DNA of 64,000 nucleotides from assembly GCA_963575745.1 (NCBI GenBank), contig CAUYUJ010014541.1:305835-369834 (forward strand), read 5' to 3'. Numbering within the stretch: position 1 is the first letter of the stretch; the number at the start of each line of letters is the position of its first letter. Made by a program: the position numbers and the translations under genes. This DNA is from Prorocentrum cordatum. Taxonomy: Eukaryota > Sar > Dinophyceae > Prorocentrales > Prorocentraceae. Under the pieces are notes generated by a model. That model was not told the origin of the DNA and did not search any database. It worked only from the letters and a program-made list of their open reading frames with translations. Shown here one piece after another: positions 1-10,399 of this stretch.

Positions 1-239
1 TCTTTGACGGCCCGAGCGCGGCGGCAACGCAATTATACCAAGAAGCGCGACGTGCGCAGAACGCGACGGCTTCGGGTGCCAGGAGCAAGAGATAGCTGCT
101 CTGAAACGACAGGGGCAAGCGACGCATTCCAAATCCGTGGGCTACCGTGTCTAGGGGCCAGTGACCGCGCTGTACGACTGCAGCGCCTACTGGAGCGCAT
201 CAGTCGACAAATCAGAACGTGGTTGCGCGCCACTGGTGC

Positions 240-800
240 CCGCCGGTGAACGTGTTTGCCCCATCCAGCATGTTCGCATGCTGGGCGGGACCCTTTCGGC
301 ACGCCATCGCGCGTTTCGTGGCCTCATGCAAGCTTAACCTACGGCCTCGCTGGCAGGGTCCGCATGCCGCGGCGCGCCCACTTCGCCACGCCTTCTGACG
401 CGGTCCGCATGGCGCCCCCCGCCAGTTTTGGCACACCCTTCACACGCATCGCTGCCCATGTGAAGCCGCACGCGCATCGCCCCTTATAAGTTACTACGCA
501 TGAGTTTCACGCCTTTCGTGAACTGACGCATAAGCTTTGCGCCTACAAGCAGTCGCCTCACATGGGAAGCTTCAGTATCCTTCCGCACCAGCTTTGTGCC
601 TTACGTGAAGTCGCGCACGCATCGCCCCCCATAGAGGGGCGCCACATACGGCCCCAGTGGGCGCGGACGAAATCCGCCCCCCGCCCAGAGCGGCGCACCC
701 CTCGCACGGACCGTGCCCCCCACGAAGACCTCCGCCTGCGGCCGCATTGAGAGCGCCCGTGTGCGGGCCCCCGCCCATTTCGGTCGGCACACCCCGCGCG
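240..800 (-). repeat. Degenerate ~90-100 bp tandem repeat, reverse orientation
   Basis: Loose tandem copies contain blocks such as CATGC(T/G)GGC, CGTTTCGTGGC and TCGGCACGCC at roughly 90-100 bp spacing. Read on the minus strand these match the array at 10.4-12.0 kb (GCATGCG, GGAGCTCC, GCCACGAAACGTG, GTGCCGA). No credible gene is seen in bases 1-240 or inside the array. Confidence 0.55.
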
Positions 801-829
801 CGGATCGCGCTCACCACATTGGAGCGCGC

Positions 830-933
830 TCCTCCTCCTCCTCCTCCTCCTCCTCCTCCTCCTCCTCCTCCTCCTCTCCTCCTCCTCTTCTCCTTTTTCC
901 TCCCCCTCGTCCCTCCTCTCCTCCTCCTCCTCT

Positions 934-964
<31 letters not shown>

Positions 965-1180
965 TCTCCTTCTCCCCCCTCCTCGTCCTCGTCATCCGCC
1001 TTGTCCTCCTCCTCCTCCTCCTCCTCCTCCTCCTCCTCCTCCTCCTCCTCCTCCTGATCCTCCTCCTTCTCCTCCTCCTCCTCCTCCCTCCTCCTCCTCC
1101 TCCTCCTCCTCCTTCCTCCTCCTCCCCCTCCTCCTCCTCCTCCTCCTCCTCCTCCTCCTCCTCCTCCTCCTCCTCGTCCT
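830..1180 (+). repeat. (CCT)n microsatellite
   Basis: Nearly pure CCT repeats with occasional CCTCTT or CCCCT interruptions. Long open frames across it are low-complexity artefacts (poly-Ser, poly-Pro, poly-Leu; poly-Glu or poly-Arg on the other strand). Confidence 0.97.
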
Positions 1181-1189
1181 AGCGTTCAC

Positions 1190-1640
1190 CTACGGCCCCG
1201 ATGGGCGGTCCCGCACGCCGGCCTTCGCTGATGTCGGCACTCCACTCACGTGCTTTTCGCCCGTTTCGCCCACGTCGGCACACCTCGTAGGGAGCTCCAC
1301 CCACAGCCTTTTCTGGTACAGTACACATGCCCACGTGCTGGGCAAGTCCATGTCGGCACACCCATCACACGTTTCGTGGCCCAGCTCCACCTGCGGCATC
1401 CGTGCGCATGTTCGCGTGCGCGACTTCGTTTCGGCAAGACGCTCACGCGCTCCGTGCCCCATTCGGGATCTCAACCTGTGGTCCTGGTGGGCATGGTCGC
1501 GTGCTGGGCGGCTCCATTCTGGAACGCCCCTCACGCGCTTCGAGGCCGCATAGAGAACTCCACCCACGGCCTTTGTGAGCATGTGTGCGTGTTGGGCAAG
1601 TCCATGTCGATACACCTCTCCCACGTGCCGTGGCCGCATG
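1190..1640 (-). repeat. Degenerate ~100 bp tandem repeat, reverse orientation (continuation)
   Basis: Same family as 240-800. Blocks such as CATGTCGGCACACC, CACGTTTCGTGGCC and GAGCTCCACC recur, for example around 1290, 1350 and 1590. The microsatellite at 830-1180 appears to have grown inside the array. Not coding. Confidence 0.55.
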
Positions 1641-2107
1641 ATGGGGCTCCACCGAAGGGCAACAGCGACAATGCCCGCATCCTTGGCAGCTTAATCTCCG
1701 CACAGGAAGTAAGAAGGAGCAGCAGGAGGAACGCATCGACGGGCTGTGGCAGGAGCGACCCAGTCAGAGGGGAATGGAGTAGCAGGGAGCCCTGCCAGGC
1801 TACAGGCACAGATAGAGGACGAGTGCAACCGCCCGCTCGAGTCTCAAACCTCGTCGGGCAGCCCTGGGAGAAGGGGTCATCAGACCCCTCATGGGGACAA
1901 CGGCGGGCGTGGCCTCGAACCCGAGCGCCAAGCTCCACCGTGCCCTCCCAGCACAGCCCAAATTTGGCCAGGCCTCGCCGCACGTCGAGCCTGGGCTTTG
2001 TCTCCGCAGTGGCCACAGAGGCATACTCGAAAACAGGCGGAGCCATGGGGCGAGAGAGCCCCCCGCACATCAAGCCAAGGTCTCCACTCTGCGTGGGAGG
2101 CCCGGGA
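1641..2107. other. Unassigned GC-rich spacer
   Basis: Open frames exist on both strands but have no recognisable domain or compelling codon bias. No repeat was noticed beyond the block starting at 2108. Confidence 0.4.
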
Positions 2108-2305
2108 CGGTCCGACCATCGGGGGCGGCCAAGAGGGGGGTGATGGTTGGGGGGGGTGGACATCACTGCGGGGGCCCTGACATCTCCCCAGATCTCATGG
2201 CGCTTCTTCTGATGTTGCTGCGTCTCCGGCCCCCCCCTGGGCCGCGTAGCCGCCGGCTTTGATTTGCGCCCCCCCCCCCCCCCTCCTGGACGCCCCCCTC
2301 TTAGG
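2108..2305 (+). repeat. Dispersed G/C-tract repeat, copy 1
   Basis: Starts with GGGGGCGGCCAAGAGGGG and ends in a C-rich run followed by CCCCCTCT. The same ordered blocks (GGGGGTGATG, GGGGGCC.TGA, CATGGCGC.TCTT, GCCGCCGGC..TGATTTGCGCCCCCC) recur at 26729-26908. The order is conserved but many bases are substituted. Class unknown. Confidence 0.7.
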
Positions 2306-2342
2306 ACACTTCGGAGACGAGTAGGGGAACGAGGGATGACAT

Positions 2343-2498
2343 AAACATAAAAACTCGGAGGTCCGTGCGGATTTCTCGGATCGGCGCTGGACCTCCCTTC
2401 CTGGCGCGCAGAGCGCGTCAGGGGCGGCGCCAGAGGCGCCGCCAGAGGGCCCCAGCGCCGATCCGAGAAATCCGCGCGGACCTCCGAGTTTTATGTTT
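2343..2498. mobile_element. 155-bp near-perfect hairpin (foldback/MITE-like) element, copy 1
   Basis: The left arm has AACTCGGAGGTCC followed by GCGGATTTCTCGGATC and GGCGCTGG. The right arm is its reverse complement, with a 24-bp stretch (GCGGATTT through GCGCTGG) that pairs perfectly. The tip is itself palindromic (GGCGGCGCCAGAGGCGCCGCC, with GGCGCC cores). A second, less perfect copy lies at 23493-23622. The structure suggests a foldback or MITE-type transposon, but target duplications were not resolved. Confidence 0.7.
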
Positions 2499-3015
2499 GT
2501 CGGACGCCTCCGAGACTGGGGCCGAACGCCGACGGCGCCGTGGGTCCGAGGGATTCGGATGCAGGCCCTGGCGCGCGCAGGCGACTGTGGCCCCAGTCAT
2601 TGGGCGGGACCTCTCGTGGCCTGCGCTCGGCCCGCAAGCGCACGGACGCCTTCATATATTGGCACGCGAACGCCCGGCAGGCAGTGCACAGAGGGCTTGG
2701 CATCGCTCGAACGTTCGCATTTTTTCCCGACGAGGACCATCGAGGAGCATCTTGGATCCTCGTGCGGAAAAACACAACACGCACTAAGCCGAAAAACATG
2801 TTTGGGGCAGGGACGTCCGAGCGCCGTGGCGAGAAGCTGTGCGCAACGGACGCTTTCCTTCGGCAGGGCTGCAAGGGTGACACAGAAAGATCTGCCTACA
2901 TCGAATGGTGAGCTCGTTGCGGCCAAGGGCGGTCGGGTGAGGCTCCGACGGCGGAGAGGCGACCAAGTCACGAGGCGAGGCGGAAGAGGACCTCAAGGCA
3001 GCAGCGGCCTCTTCC
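2499..3015. other. No supportable gene
   Basis: Several overlapping open frames of 100-130 codons on both strands lack recognisable domains. No clear repeat was seen. Confidence 0.4.
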
Positions 3016-3280
3016 TCCTCCCCCCCCTCCCTCTCATTCTCCTCCTCCTCCCTCCTCCTCCTCCTCCTCCTCCCTCCTCCTCCTCCTCCTCCTCCTCCTC
3101 CTCCTCCTCCTCCTCCTCCTCCTCCTCCTCCTCTCCTCCCCCTCCTCCTCCTCCTCCTCCTCCTCCTCCCCCTCCTCCTCCTCCTCCTTCTCCTCCTCCC
3201 CTCCCCCTCCTCCCCTCCCTCCCCTCCCTCCCCTTCTCCTCCTCCTCCTCCTCCTCCTCCTCCTCCTCCTCCTCATCATC

Positions 3281-3329
<49 letters not shown>

Positions 3330-3463
3330 CTTCCTCCTCTTCCTCCTCCTCCTCCTCCTCCCCCTCCTCTCCTTCTCCTCCTCCTTCTCCTCCTCCTCCT
3401 CCTCCTCCTCCTCCTCCTCCTCCTCCTCCTCCTCCTCCTCCTCCTCCTCCTCCCTCCTCCTCC
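3016..3463 (+). repeat. CCT/CAT microsatellite tract
   Basis: Mostly CCT with CCCCT variants and an internal (CAT)n block near 3275-3327. Predicted frames are homopolymeric. Confidence 0.97.
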
Positions 3464-3603
3464 GCCGGGCACCCCGGCGGTGCGCGCCCCTCCCCCCTCC
3501 CTTTGCCCCCCCCCCGTCCGTCGGACACCCGAGGCAGCGCAGGCTCGCCTGGCCGACGAATTCTAAAGTCCGGGACGGGTCCGCTGCGACCTCCGCGGGC
3601 GGC

Positions 3604-3768
3604 ATCAGCAGCAGCAGCAGCAGCAGCAGGAGGAGGAGGAGGAGGAGGAGGAGAAGGAGGGGGAGGGGGAGGAGGAGGAGGAGGAGGAGGAGGATGAGGA
3701 GGAGGAGGAGGAGGAGGAGGAGGGGGAGGAGGAGGAGGAGGAGGAGGGGGAGGAGAAGGAGGAGGCCT
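3604..3768 (+). repeat. (CAG)n then (AGG)n microsatellite
   Basis: CAG repeats around 3606-3629 pass into AGG/GAGG repeats. The AGG block is in the opposite sense to the CCT tract ending at 3463, so the two can pair as an imperfect inverted repeat around a ~140-bp GC-rich loop. Confidence 0.97.
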
Positions 3769-4190
3769 CTTCATCGTGCGGGCCAATGTCGGCGCTTAGG
3801 AGACGGGGGTCGGTACACACGGGGGTCAGCCAGAGCGCCGGATCTTGCAGGATCCTGCAGGGCCAGGGGTGCACTAACCCGGGCTTGGGTGCATGATCCT
3901 GCAGGGCCTGGCTGACCTGGGTTTTAATTGACCCGGGTCAGTACATACCCGACAATGTCTAACAGCATCGTCTTCGTCCAGATGATGTCGAGATGGCCGA
4001 GCCAGCTTCAAACTGCACGTCGTGCAGAGCTGGACGTCTGGCGGTGCCCTCCGAGCCTGGGCAGCTTGCTCAGCCAGCCGATCTGCGAACTCATGGCCAA
4101 GGCACAGTCGGCACGCGATCCAACCATGTAACATCTGAACCACAGTCGTGTGCGACTTGACCTTGCACGCGTGCAGGCCCTCAGCAGCAA
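3769..4190. other. Intergenic spacer with short GATCCTGCAGGG repeats
   Basis: GATC(C/T)TGCAGGG(C) motifs recur at about 3841-3913. An open frame on the minus strand (roughly 3874-4326) has no recognisable domain. No gene is called. Confidence 0.4.
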
Positions 4191-5100
4191 GGGAAGGAGG
4201 AAGAGGAGGAGGAGGAGAAGAAGAAGGAGGAAGAGGGGAGATGAGGAGGATGATAGGGGAGAGCGATGTAAAACCAAACAAGATCCAGGTTGCACCAGCG
4301 ATGATGTAGTACACCCTCTCGTCCAAGTTCCCTCCTCAGAAGTCCCTAGAACCATGTATTCGTTTCCACTTCGGAAAGTGACCCGTTGTATAAGAGATCC
4401 ACCCTCAATGCGCCTTGCTGAAATGGAGGAAATGCAACAAGGCTGGATGATAAACTTTCAGGACGTGTCCAGCGTCAGCACCGTCTTGATGAGGATATGC
4501 CCTCCGTCCATGTAAGTGTTGCAACGGGTCGAAGCTACGGCCATAAAGTTTGCGGACGTCTCGAGTGAGATTTCACCTGTTGCGCAGTGTGCAATTCCTG
4601 GTCATCGTCTTTGAGGTAGGCTCAAGCGGAAGCCGCATCTTGAAAACGTGCCAGACTCCATCTTTGTAGTTGATGACAATGTTTTAAGTGTAATTGGCAA
4701 TTGTTAAATTTTTATACTTAATTGCTCATGTTTCTTAAAGCGAGGGCCGCATTTTGAAAGCCACGTGCCCTCAATTCGTGTAGCCGTGGGGAGCTCGCCT
4801 GGCCCGGTCTGCGGAAACGTCTGGTGGTGCGACGGAGAAACTCTGGAGGTAGGAAAGGGGTATGGTATAAAGGGGTGTGATGTTAATTCCATGTAAAGAG
4901 GACTCTGGCGATGTCATTTACCGCAGATCGCTTGGCACCATACCCCTTGATACCACACCCCTTTCCGACCTCCACAGAAACCAATTGTAGGCAGAGGCAT
5001 GGAGGACGGAAAAGACAGGTGAGGAGGACAAAGAGGAGGGGGGGAGGAGCAGACGAGGGGACGAGGATGATGAGGCAGGTGACAAAGGGGGAACATGGCA
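4191..5100. repeat. Diverged relative of the 24.7-25.6 kb duplicated block
   Basis: A GGAGGA-rich stretch is followed by 'GATGATGTAGTACACCCTCTC..CCAAG.TCCCTC', resembling the unit at 24740 and 25440. The recurring phrase '..CGCATYTTGAAA' with a short GCCC block (4630, 4750) matches two tandem phrases at about 25080-25205. The region reads as an older copy of that segment. No gene is supported. Confidence 0.45.
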
Positions 5101-5198
5101 GCGCACGACGACGATGCTGCTGATTATGGTGATGATGCTGTTGTGATGATGGCCATGAGCGATGGAGAAATTGGTGCTGACTTGAATGACGAGATCAT

Positions 5199-5742
5199 TG
5201 TTTGTTGTTGTTGTTGTTGCTGTTGCTGATGCTGTTGTTGTTGTCGTCGTTGTTGTTGTTGTTGGTGTTGTTATTGTTGTTGTTGGTGTTGGTGTTGGTG
5301 TTGTTGTGGTTGTTGTTTTTGCTGTTGCTGCTGCTGCAATTGTTGTTTTCGCTGTTGCTGCTGCTGCTGGTGTTGTTTGTGTTGTTTGTGTTGTTGTTGG
5401 TGTTGTTGCTGCTTCTGCTGTTGTTGCTGCTGCTGTTGTTGCTGTTGCTGCTGATGCTGATGCTTTTTTTTTCTGCTGTTGCTGTTGCTATTCGTAGTAG
5501 TGTTGTTGGTGGAGTTGTTAGTATGGTTGTTGTTGATGATGTTGATATTAATGACGATGATGATGCTGATGATGATGGTGGTGGTGATGATGATGAGGAG
5601 GTGGAGGAAGAGGAAGCGGAAGAAGGGGATGATGATGACGATGATGTTGATGCTGTTGATGTTGTTGATGTTGCTGATGCTGATATCGATGATGATGCTG
5701 CTGCTGCTGCTGATGATGATGATGATGATTATGTTGATGATA

Positions 5743-5778
<36 letters not shown>

Positions 5779-6080
5779 CTGCTGCTAATGATGATGCTGC
5801 TGATGATGATGCTGATGAGGATGAGGATGAGGATGAGGATGAGGCTGATGATGATGAGGAGGAGGAGGAAGAGGAGGAGGAGGAGGAGGATTGTTAGGAG
5901 GGGTTAAGGAGGAGGTCGGGGATGACGACGGAAGAGGGGGAGAATAAGAGGAGGAAGAGGAGGACGGGAGGAGGAGTGGGAGGAGGAGGCGGAGGAGGAG
6001 GAAGAGCAGGAGCAGGAGGAGGAGGAGGAGGAGGAGGACGAGGAGGAGGATGAGGAGGAGGATGGAAGAGGAACTGCAGT
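5199..6080 (+). repeat. Compound microsatellite: (TTG/CTG)n, (GAT)n, (GAGGAT/GAG)n
   Basis: TTG/CTG repeats run to about 5470, GAT/GCT repeats from about 5528 to 5860, then GAGGAT and GAG repeats to about 6080. The long poly-Leu, poly-Asp and poly-Met frames here are artefacts. Confidence 0.95.
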
Positions 6081-6211
6081 CTGGGCGCGGCGCCGCTGGC
6101 AGGTGTCCAGCGTTGCACTCCACGGCCTGGATTCTGGGAAGCAGTCCATCGGCTGTGAGGCCGGCCGCGCTATTGGCCCAGCCCTCTCGCTCGCTCGCTC
6201 GCTGTCGTCTC

Positions 6212-6275
6212 CGTCCTCCTCCTCCTCCTCCTCCCTCCTCCTCCTCCTCCTCCTCCTCCTCCTCCTCCTCCTCGT
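6212..6275 (+). repeat. (CCT)n microsatellite
   Basis: A short pure CCT tract. Confidence 0.95.
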
Positions 6276-6714
6276 CCTAGGCGGCTGTTTGAGCTTAACG
6301 TGCATAGACCGACCGAACCACATGCACAAACTTACTCAGCAGTGATCTCGCGCGCGCGCCCCCTTCGCAGACCCAGGGGCACTGGGAACTGGAGAGCCCC
6401 CCCATCACACATCCGATGCCGCAACTTGCATAGCCTCTTTGGTGTTTGTTCTTATTGTTTTTATTGTATGGTTCATATTGCACGTATATTTGCTTCACTG
6501 ACGATGTTCTCGAGAAATATTGGTATCCGAGTTCATAATGATCCCTTTAAAGTGGCCCCACGCTATGTCAAGAATCATGCTCCTTGCAACTGGTCTTGCG
6601 AATTGGGTAACATAAGAACCTGTGTGTGTGTGTGTGTGTGTGCGTGCATCCTTTCTTGATTTAGGGGAAGCGGGGCTGCACCACGGGAGGTTCCCTCCAA
6701 CTTGGCAATTGCTT
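6276..6714. other. Spacer containing a (TG)n repeat at 6621-6646
   Basis: No gene is supported. The stretch at 6420-6610 is less GC-rich than its surroundings and ends at the TG dinucleotide repeat. Confidence 0.5.
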
Positions 6715-7180
6715 CGCATGGTGCTTGCAACGAAGACGCTGGGATATCGATTGAGGAATCAGGCCCTGGGGAGTGCCGTCGGGGCCCAATGTGGGAGACC
6801 GAGAACCCAGCAATTTCGTGCGAAGAAGGCGATTCGAGTCCTGACGAGGTTTCAACCGTTCCGCGATATTGTCTCACATGATTCTGCTGTACATGATTCT
6901 TGCAAGGACGACGCTGCGAGATTGTTGGACGCATCAGGCCGTGGGGAGAACCGCCCGGGACCCCATGCGGGAGACCGAGAACCCAGGCGTTACGGACGCC
7001 GCGAGGGTGTTGAGTAAATCAGGCCGTGGCGAGCGCCGTCGGGCCCCGAAAACCCAGCTGTTTCGTCACGTATTGCCTCACATGGCTGTGCTACACATGA
7101 TGCCTGCAACGCGGACGCTGTCATATTGTTGAACGAATCAGGCCGTGGGGGCAATGCGGGAGACCGCTAACCCAGCAATG
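6715..7180 (+). repeat. Degenerate tandem repeat with 'atcaggccgtgg' blocks
   Basis: ATCAGGCC occurs near 6758, 6939, 7018 and 7137, with associated GGGAGACCGAGAACCCAG, CTCACATG and GCAACGCGGACGCTG blocks in the same order. Period varies because units are partly deleted. No domain is encoded. Confidence 0.6.
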
Positions 7181-7310
7181 TGTGTGCACGAGATTGGTAC
7201 TATACTGCTCACATCTACCATTGACAACGAGATTCGCATTGGTGACAACGTTTGTAAATCGGAGACGGCGAAAGTGCGTGAATGAAATATAAGATTACAA
7301 ATTTAATAGA

Positions 7311-7803
7311 ATTACCCCAGTGCGACCCTACCTAGAAGTTGGAGCCCCTAGGAAAGCAGCATTAGTTGCTATGCCATGCCATGCCATGCTATGCTGCGCT
7401 GTGCTATGCTGTGCTATGATATGCTATGCTGCGTGTTGCTTTGCTATGCTATGACATGCTAAGCTATGCTATGTCATGCTGTGTTGTGTTATGCTAAGCT
7501 AAGCTATGCTATGATATGCTATGCTATGCTGCGCTATGCTATGCTATGCTGGGCTATGCTATGATATGCTGCGCTGCGCTATGCTACCCTACGCTATACT
7601 ATGCGATGCTGTGCTCTGCTATGCTAAAGCTCGGCGAAGCTAAGATGAAATAAGCTAAACTAAGATGAGATAAGCAACGCTAAGGGGACGTAGCTGGGGG
7701 AACCGCGGGGCGGATGCCGGGGGAACCGCCCGGGGCGGGGTCCACTGCCCAGCCTTTTAAGCACAAACGGTAAGAACCCTCTAGGCAGAGCCTAGGTAGG
7801 GAA
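7311..7803 (+). mobile_element. Inverted-repeat-ended pentamer element, copy 1
   Basis: Begins ATTACCCCAGTGCGACCC, then CCCTACCTAGAAG and GGAGCCCCTAGG. The interior is GCTAT/GCTAAG pentamers. It ends with GGGGGAACCGC and CTCTAGGCAGAGCCTAGGTAGGG, whose reverse complement matches the CCCTACCTAG start. Copies are at 13274, 13788 and 35093. It carries no protein. The conserved ends around a variable interior suggest a small non-autonomous DNA element; the transposon superfamily is not identifiable here. Confidence 0.75.
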
Positions 7804-8741
7804 ACAGTAGGTACACGAAGAAAAACAATTGCATACGCTTTACGAACAGATTTTGCATTGCAAGTGACAGAGGCACGCCGGCGAGCCGGGTGAAAGAGCA
7901 TTCGGGATTGCAAGCAGATCGTGGCAACATAGACACGCAGGAGCAAGTGTGGCAATGTGCTCGCCCCGAACACTTCATAAAATGCGAATTTGTTCCGCGA
8001 CCCAAGCCCGCCAGATACACGCACCAAGAACACGTAGAACCAGAGCGGCCGACCAAGAAAAAGTGGATCCCCGCCGCAAGTAGCAGCACATTTTGGCAAA
8101 GCGGCGCGCATGTGGCGCGTCGCGAATCGTGAAACAAAAGTGCTGACTGGCTCCGCTCCTGCGCCCCTGGGCACTGTGGCTGTCGCCGCTCCGCGGCTGC
8201 CCCCCCGCTCCTTCCTCTTCCCCCCCTGGTCGGGGGTCCTCTGCTCTTGCTGGTTCGGTGGCTTCCTCGGCTTTCACCTCTCTTTCCCCTCCCCCGCTCC
8301 TGCGTGCCTTTGCCCCCGTCGGGGTGGTGGGGCTCGTTTTCTGTATGGGCGTGGGGGGAGCGGGGAGAGGGGTGGAGGTGGGGTGGGGAAGGCTCTCAGA
8401 GGACGAGCCCCGCCTTGGAGTGACCAGGACAGGCGCGTCCTCCTGCATTCCCAGTTGCTAGAGACCTCCTGACAGCTTGTCATTAAGGCTCTTCCCGCCC
8501 GCCCACTTCTGAGGCCCTTGCCCTTTTTCCTTCCTCCGACTGATGTTCAGGGGTCTCTTTGGCGTTGCACGGTTCTCTGCTTCGGGGCAGCAGGGCCACG
8601 ACCCACGGGGGTCGGGCCTGCCTCGCCCTAGGCACCCCCGCGGGTCGGATGACCGTCCGAAGCCGAGGGTGCCGCCTCCACTTCCACCCAGGGAGCCGAG
8701 CTCTAGTTAGAGAGCAGCGGACTGGCGCTCCCCAGCGGCCT
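7804..8741. other. No supportable gene
   Basis: Overlapping frames on both strands (about 80-160 codons) show no recognisable domain. No structured repeat was noticed apart from GC-rich sequence after 8150. Confidence 0.4.
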
Positions 8742-8836
8742 TAGCCTCCTCCTCCTCCTCCGCCTCCGCCTCCGCCTCCGCCTCCGCCTTCGCCTCCGCC
8801 TCCTCCTCCTCCTCCTCCTCCTCCTCCTCCTGCCCT
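8742..8836 (+). repeat. (CCT/CCG)n microsatellite
   Basis: CCTCCT and GCCTCC hexamers in tandem. Confidence 0.95.
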
Positions 8837-8919
8837 CGTCCTGAAATAGCACGCTGCTCGGGCACCTGCTTGGCCGCGCGGCTTCCCAGGCGCACGGGCG
8901 TCTCCTTCTCTCCTCCCTC

Positions 8920-9970
8920 CGTCGCAGACCTGGTTGTCGCCGCTCGACTTCGCTGGCGGCTGGAACAAATCGAGGCCGGCTACTCCGTCCGCGCTTTTGC
9001 AAGATATTTTGATGCACAGCTAGCCCGACGGGAAGCCGGACACATCGAAACACTATTATTGCCATACTGTATGAGGAAAGGTGATATGGACGATAGGTAT
9101 TCGTCAGTTGACCGAGGATCCCGTCATTCCAACACAATTGACTTTTGTCTTTGGCTTGCAGCTGCAGCTGCTGCTGGTGGACACGCTTGTGAAGGTGAGG
9201 ATCCTTCTGATGATGGTGCGCACCATGCAGGTGGCCCTGATGTCAGCTGGCCGCCGCGCGGAGTTATTTGGAGCTGTCGCCCTCATTCGCTTGACCCTGC
9301 GCCTCCTGGTGACGGACGGAGCCACCTTGGCGGCGGAGCGGCGCCCCCACCACGCAAGACTCCCCGTCGGATGCACTCTGGGCGTCGTGACTTGGTGCTC
9401 GCTTCGCCGTCGTCCCCCGAGTTTATGTTCAACAGGGACGCTTCTGAATGTAGTGCCGCTACCATCACAGTGTGCCATCGATGCGATCCTGGAGGCATTT
9501 CGCGTTGAAAGTCCTGAGTCCCGCGCTGATCTGGATGGGCCTCCTTCACGGCGGGCATACCGAGTCCGGCACAGAGACGCTATCGATGCGGAGCTGTGCA
9601 ATCATGCCGATGACGAGTTTGTTTGTTATCCGACGCCCGCGGTGCCACGTCGTCTGTAGAGGAGCGGGGTGATAGGTACGATGGCCCATGGTGCTGGCGT
9701 TGAGCATGCCGTTCTGGCGCTCGATGCCATTTTTCAGACGGGCTGCATTCTACCTATTTATGACGACCATGCGAGTCGCTCTGCTTCCGAAGCTGGAGCG
9801 GTTTGTTCGCCCACGTGCCAAGATCGATTACACATACTCGGTGCAGGGCATGGTCGGCTCCGCCATCCCTTCCGCGTTGGCGCGTTACCCTCGATCAGGA
9901 TTCTTCAAGATACCAGACGAGATCTCGGAGGCTCTTGCTTGCGACGGCTGTGCGGCCACCACGTGCTGAC
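8920..9970 (+). other. Possible exon-containing region, function unknown
   Basis: Two pyrimidine-rich tracts ending in CAG could be splice acceptors: TCCCTCCGTCGCAG near 8928 and TTTGTCTTTGGCTTGCAG near 9160. The second is followed by an open frame to 9659 rich in Leu/Val/Met (LLLVDTLVKV, MMVRTMQVALM), then by a more ordinary-looking stretch (AILEAFRVESPES). A further open segment at 9688-9969 includes the phrase SAIPSALARYPRSG. The base pattern around 9200-9240 is reminiscent of 29810-29900. No family is recognised, and these may be exons, gene fragments or chance frames. Confidence 0.25.
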
Positions 9971-10399
9971 GCGCGACACCCCTGTCGAGCGCTCCAAGGC
10001 CAGCGTGTGGTCGCGCTGTTGAATGCCAGCGGCTCCGTCATCCCGAGTTTTCAAGTTCTCCCGCGGCTCTGCCCGCTTCGCTGCATTCGCCCTCAGGGGC
10101 GGCGGCGTGCGCCCACCTCCCTCGCCTCCAGCTCCGCTGGAAGCTGCTTCAAGAGCAGCAGCCCAGCGACTGACCCGGCCCCGCCGCGAGCAGTGCAGGC
10201 CGAGACGATGCGGGGGCGCCGTGCGGTCGCGCCTACCTGGGGCTGAAGGTGGAGCTCCCTTTGGGGATACAATCAACGGCGGGGAACCTTCCCGAAGGTA
10301 CCCTTGCATCCTTGCCTCCTCGGTCCATCCTTCGCCACTTTCTTTGGCCGCGCCCCGCTCGAAAGGCGTCGAGATGGGCGTCCAAGGCCCTCGCATCCT

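Noticed and set aside
657-1553. 298-codon plus-strand ORF
   Set aside because: It runs through (CCT)n and a degenerate repeat. The protein is homopolymeric Pro/Leu/Ser.
4619-4626. GGCTCAAG as a possible spliced-leader relic or SL RNA gene
   Set aside because: Only 8 bases match, with no upstream CCGTAGCC/TTTT sequence, no donor GT, and no retrocopy boundary.
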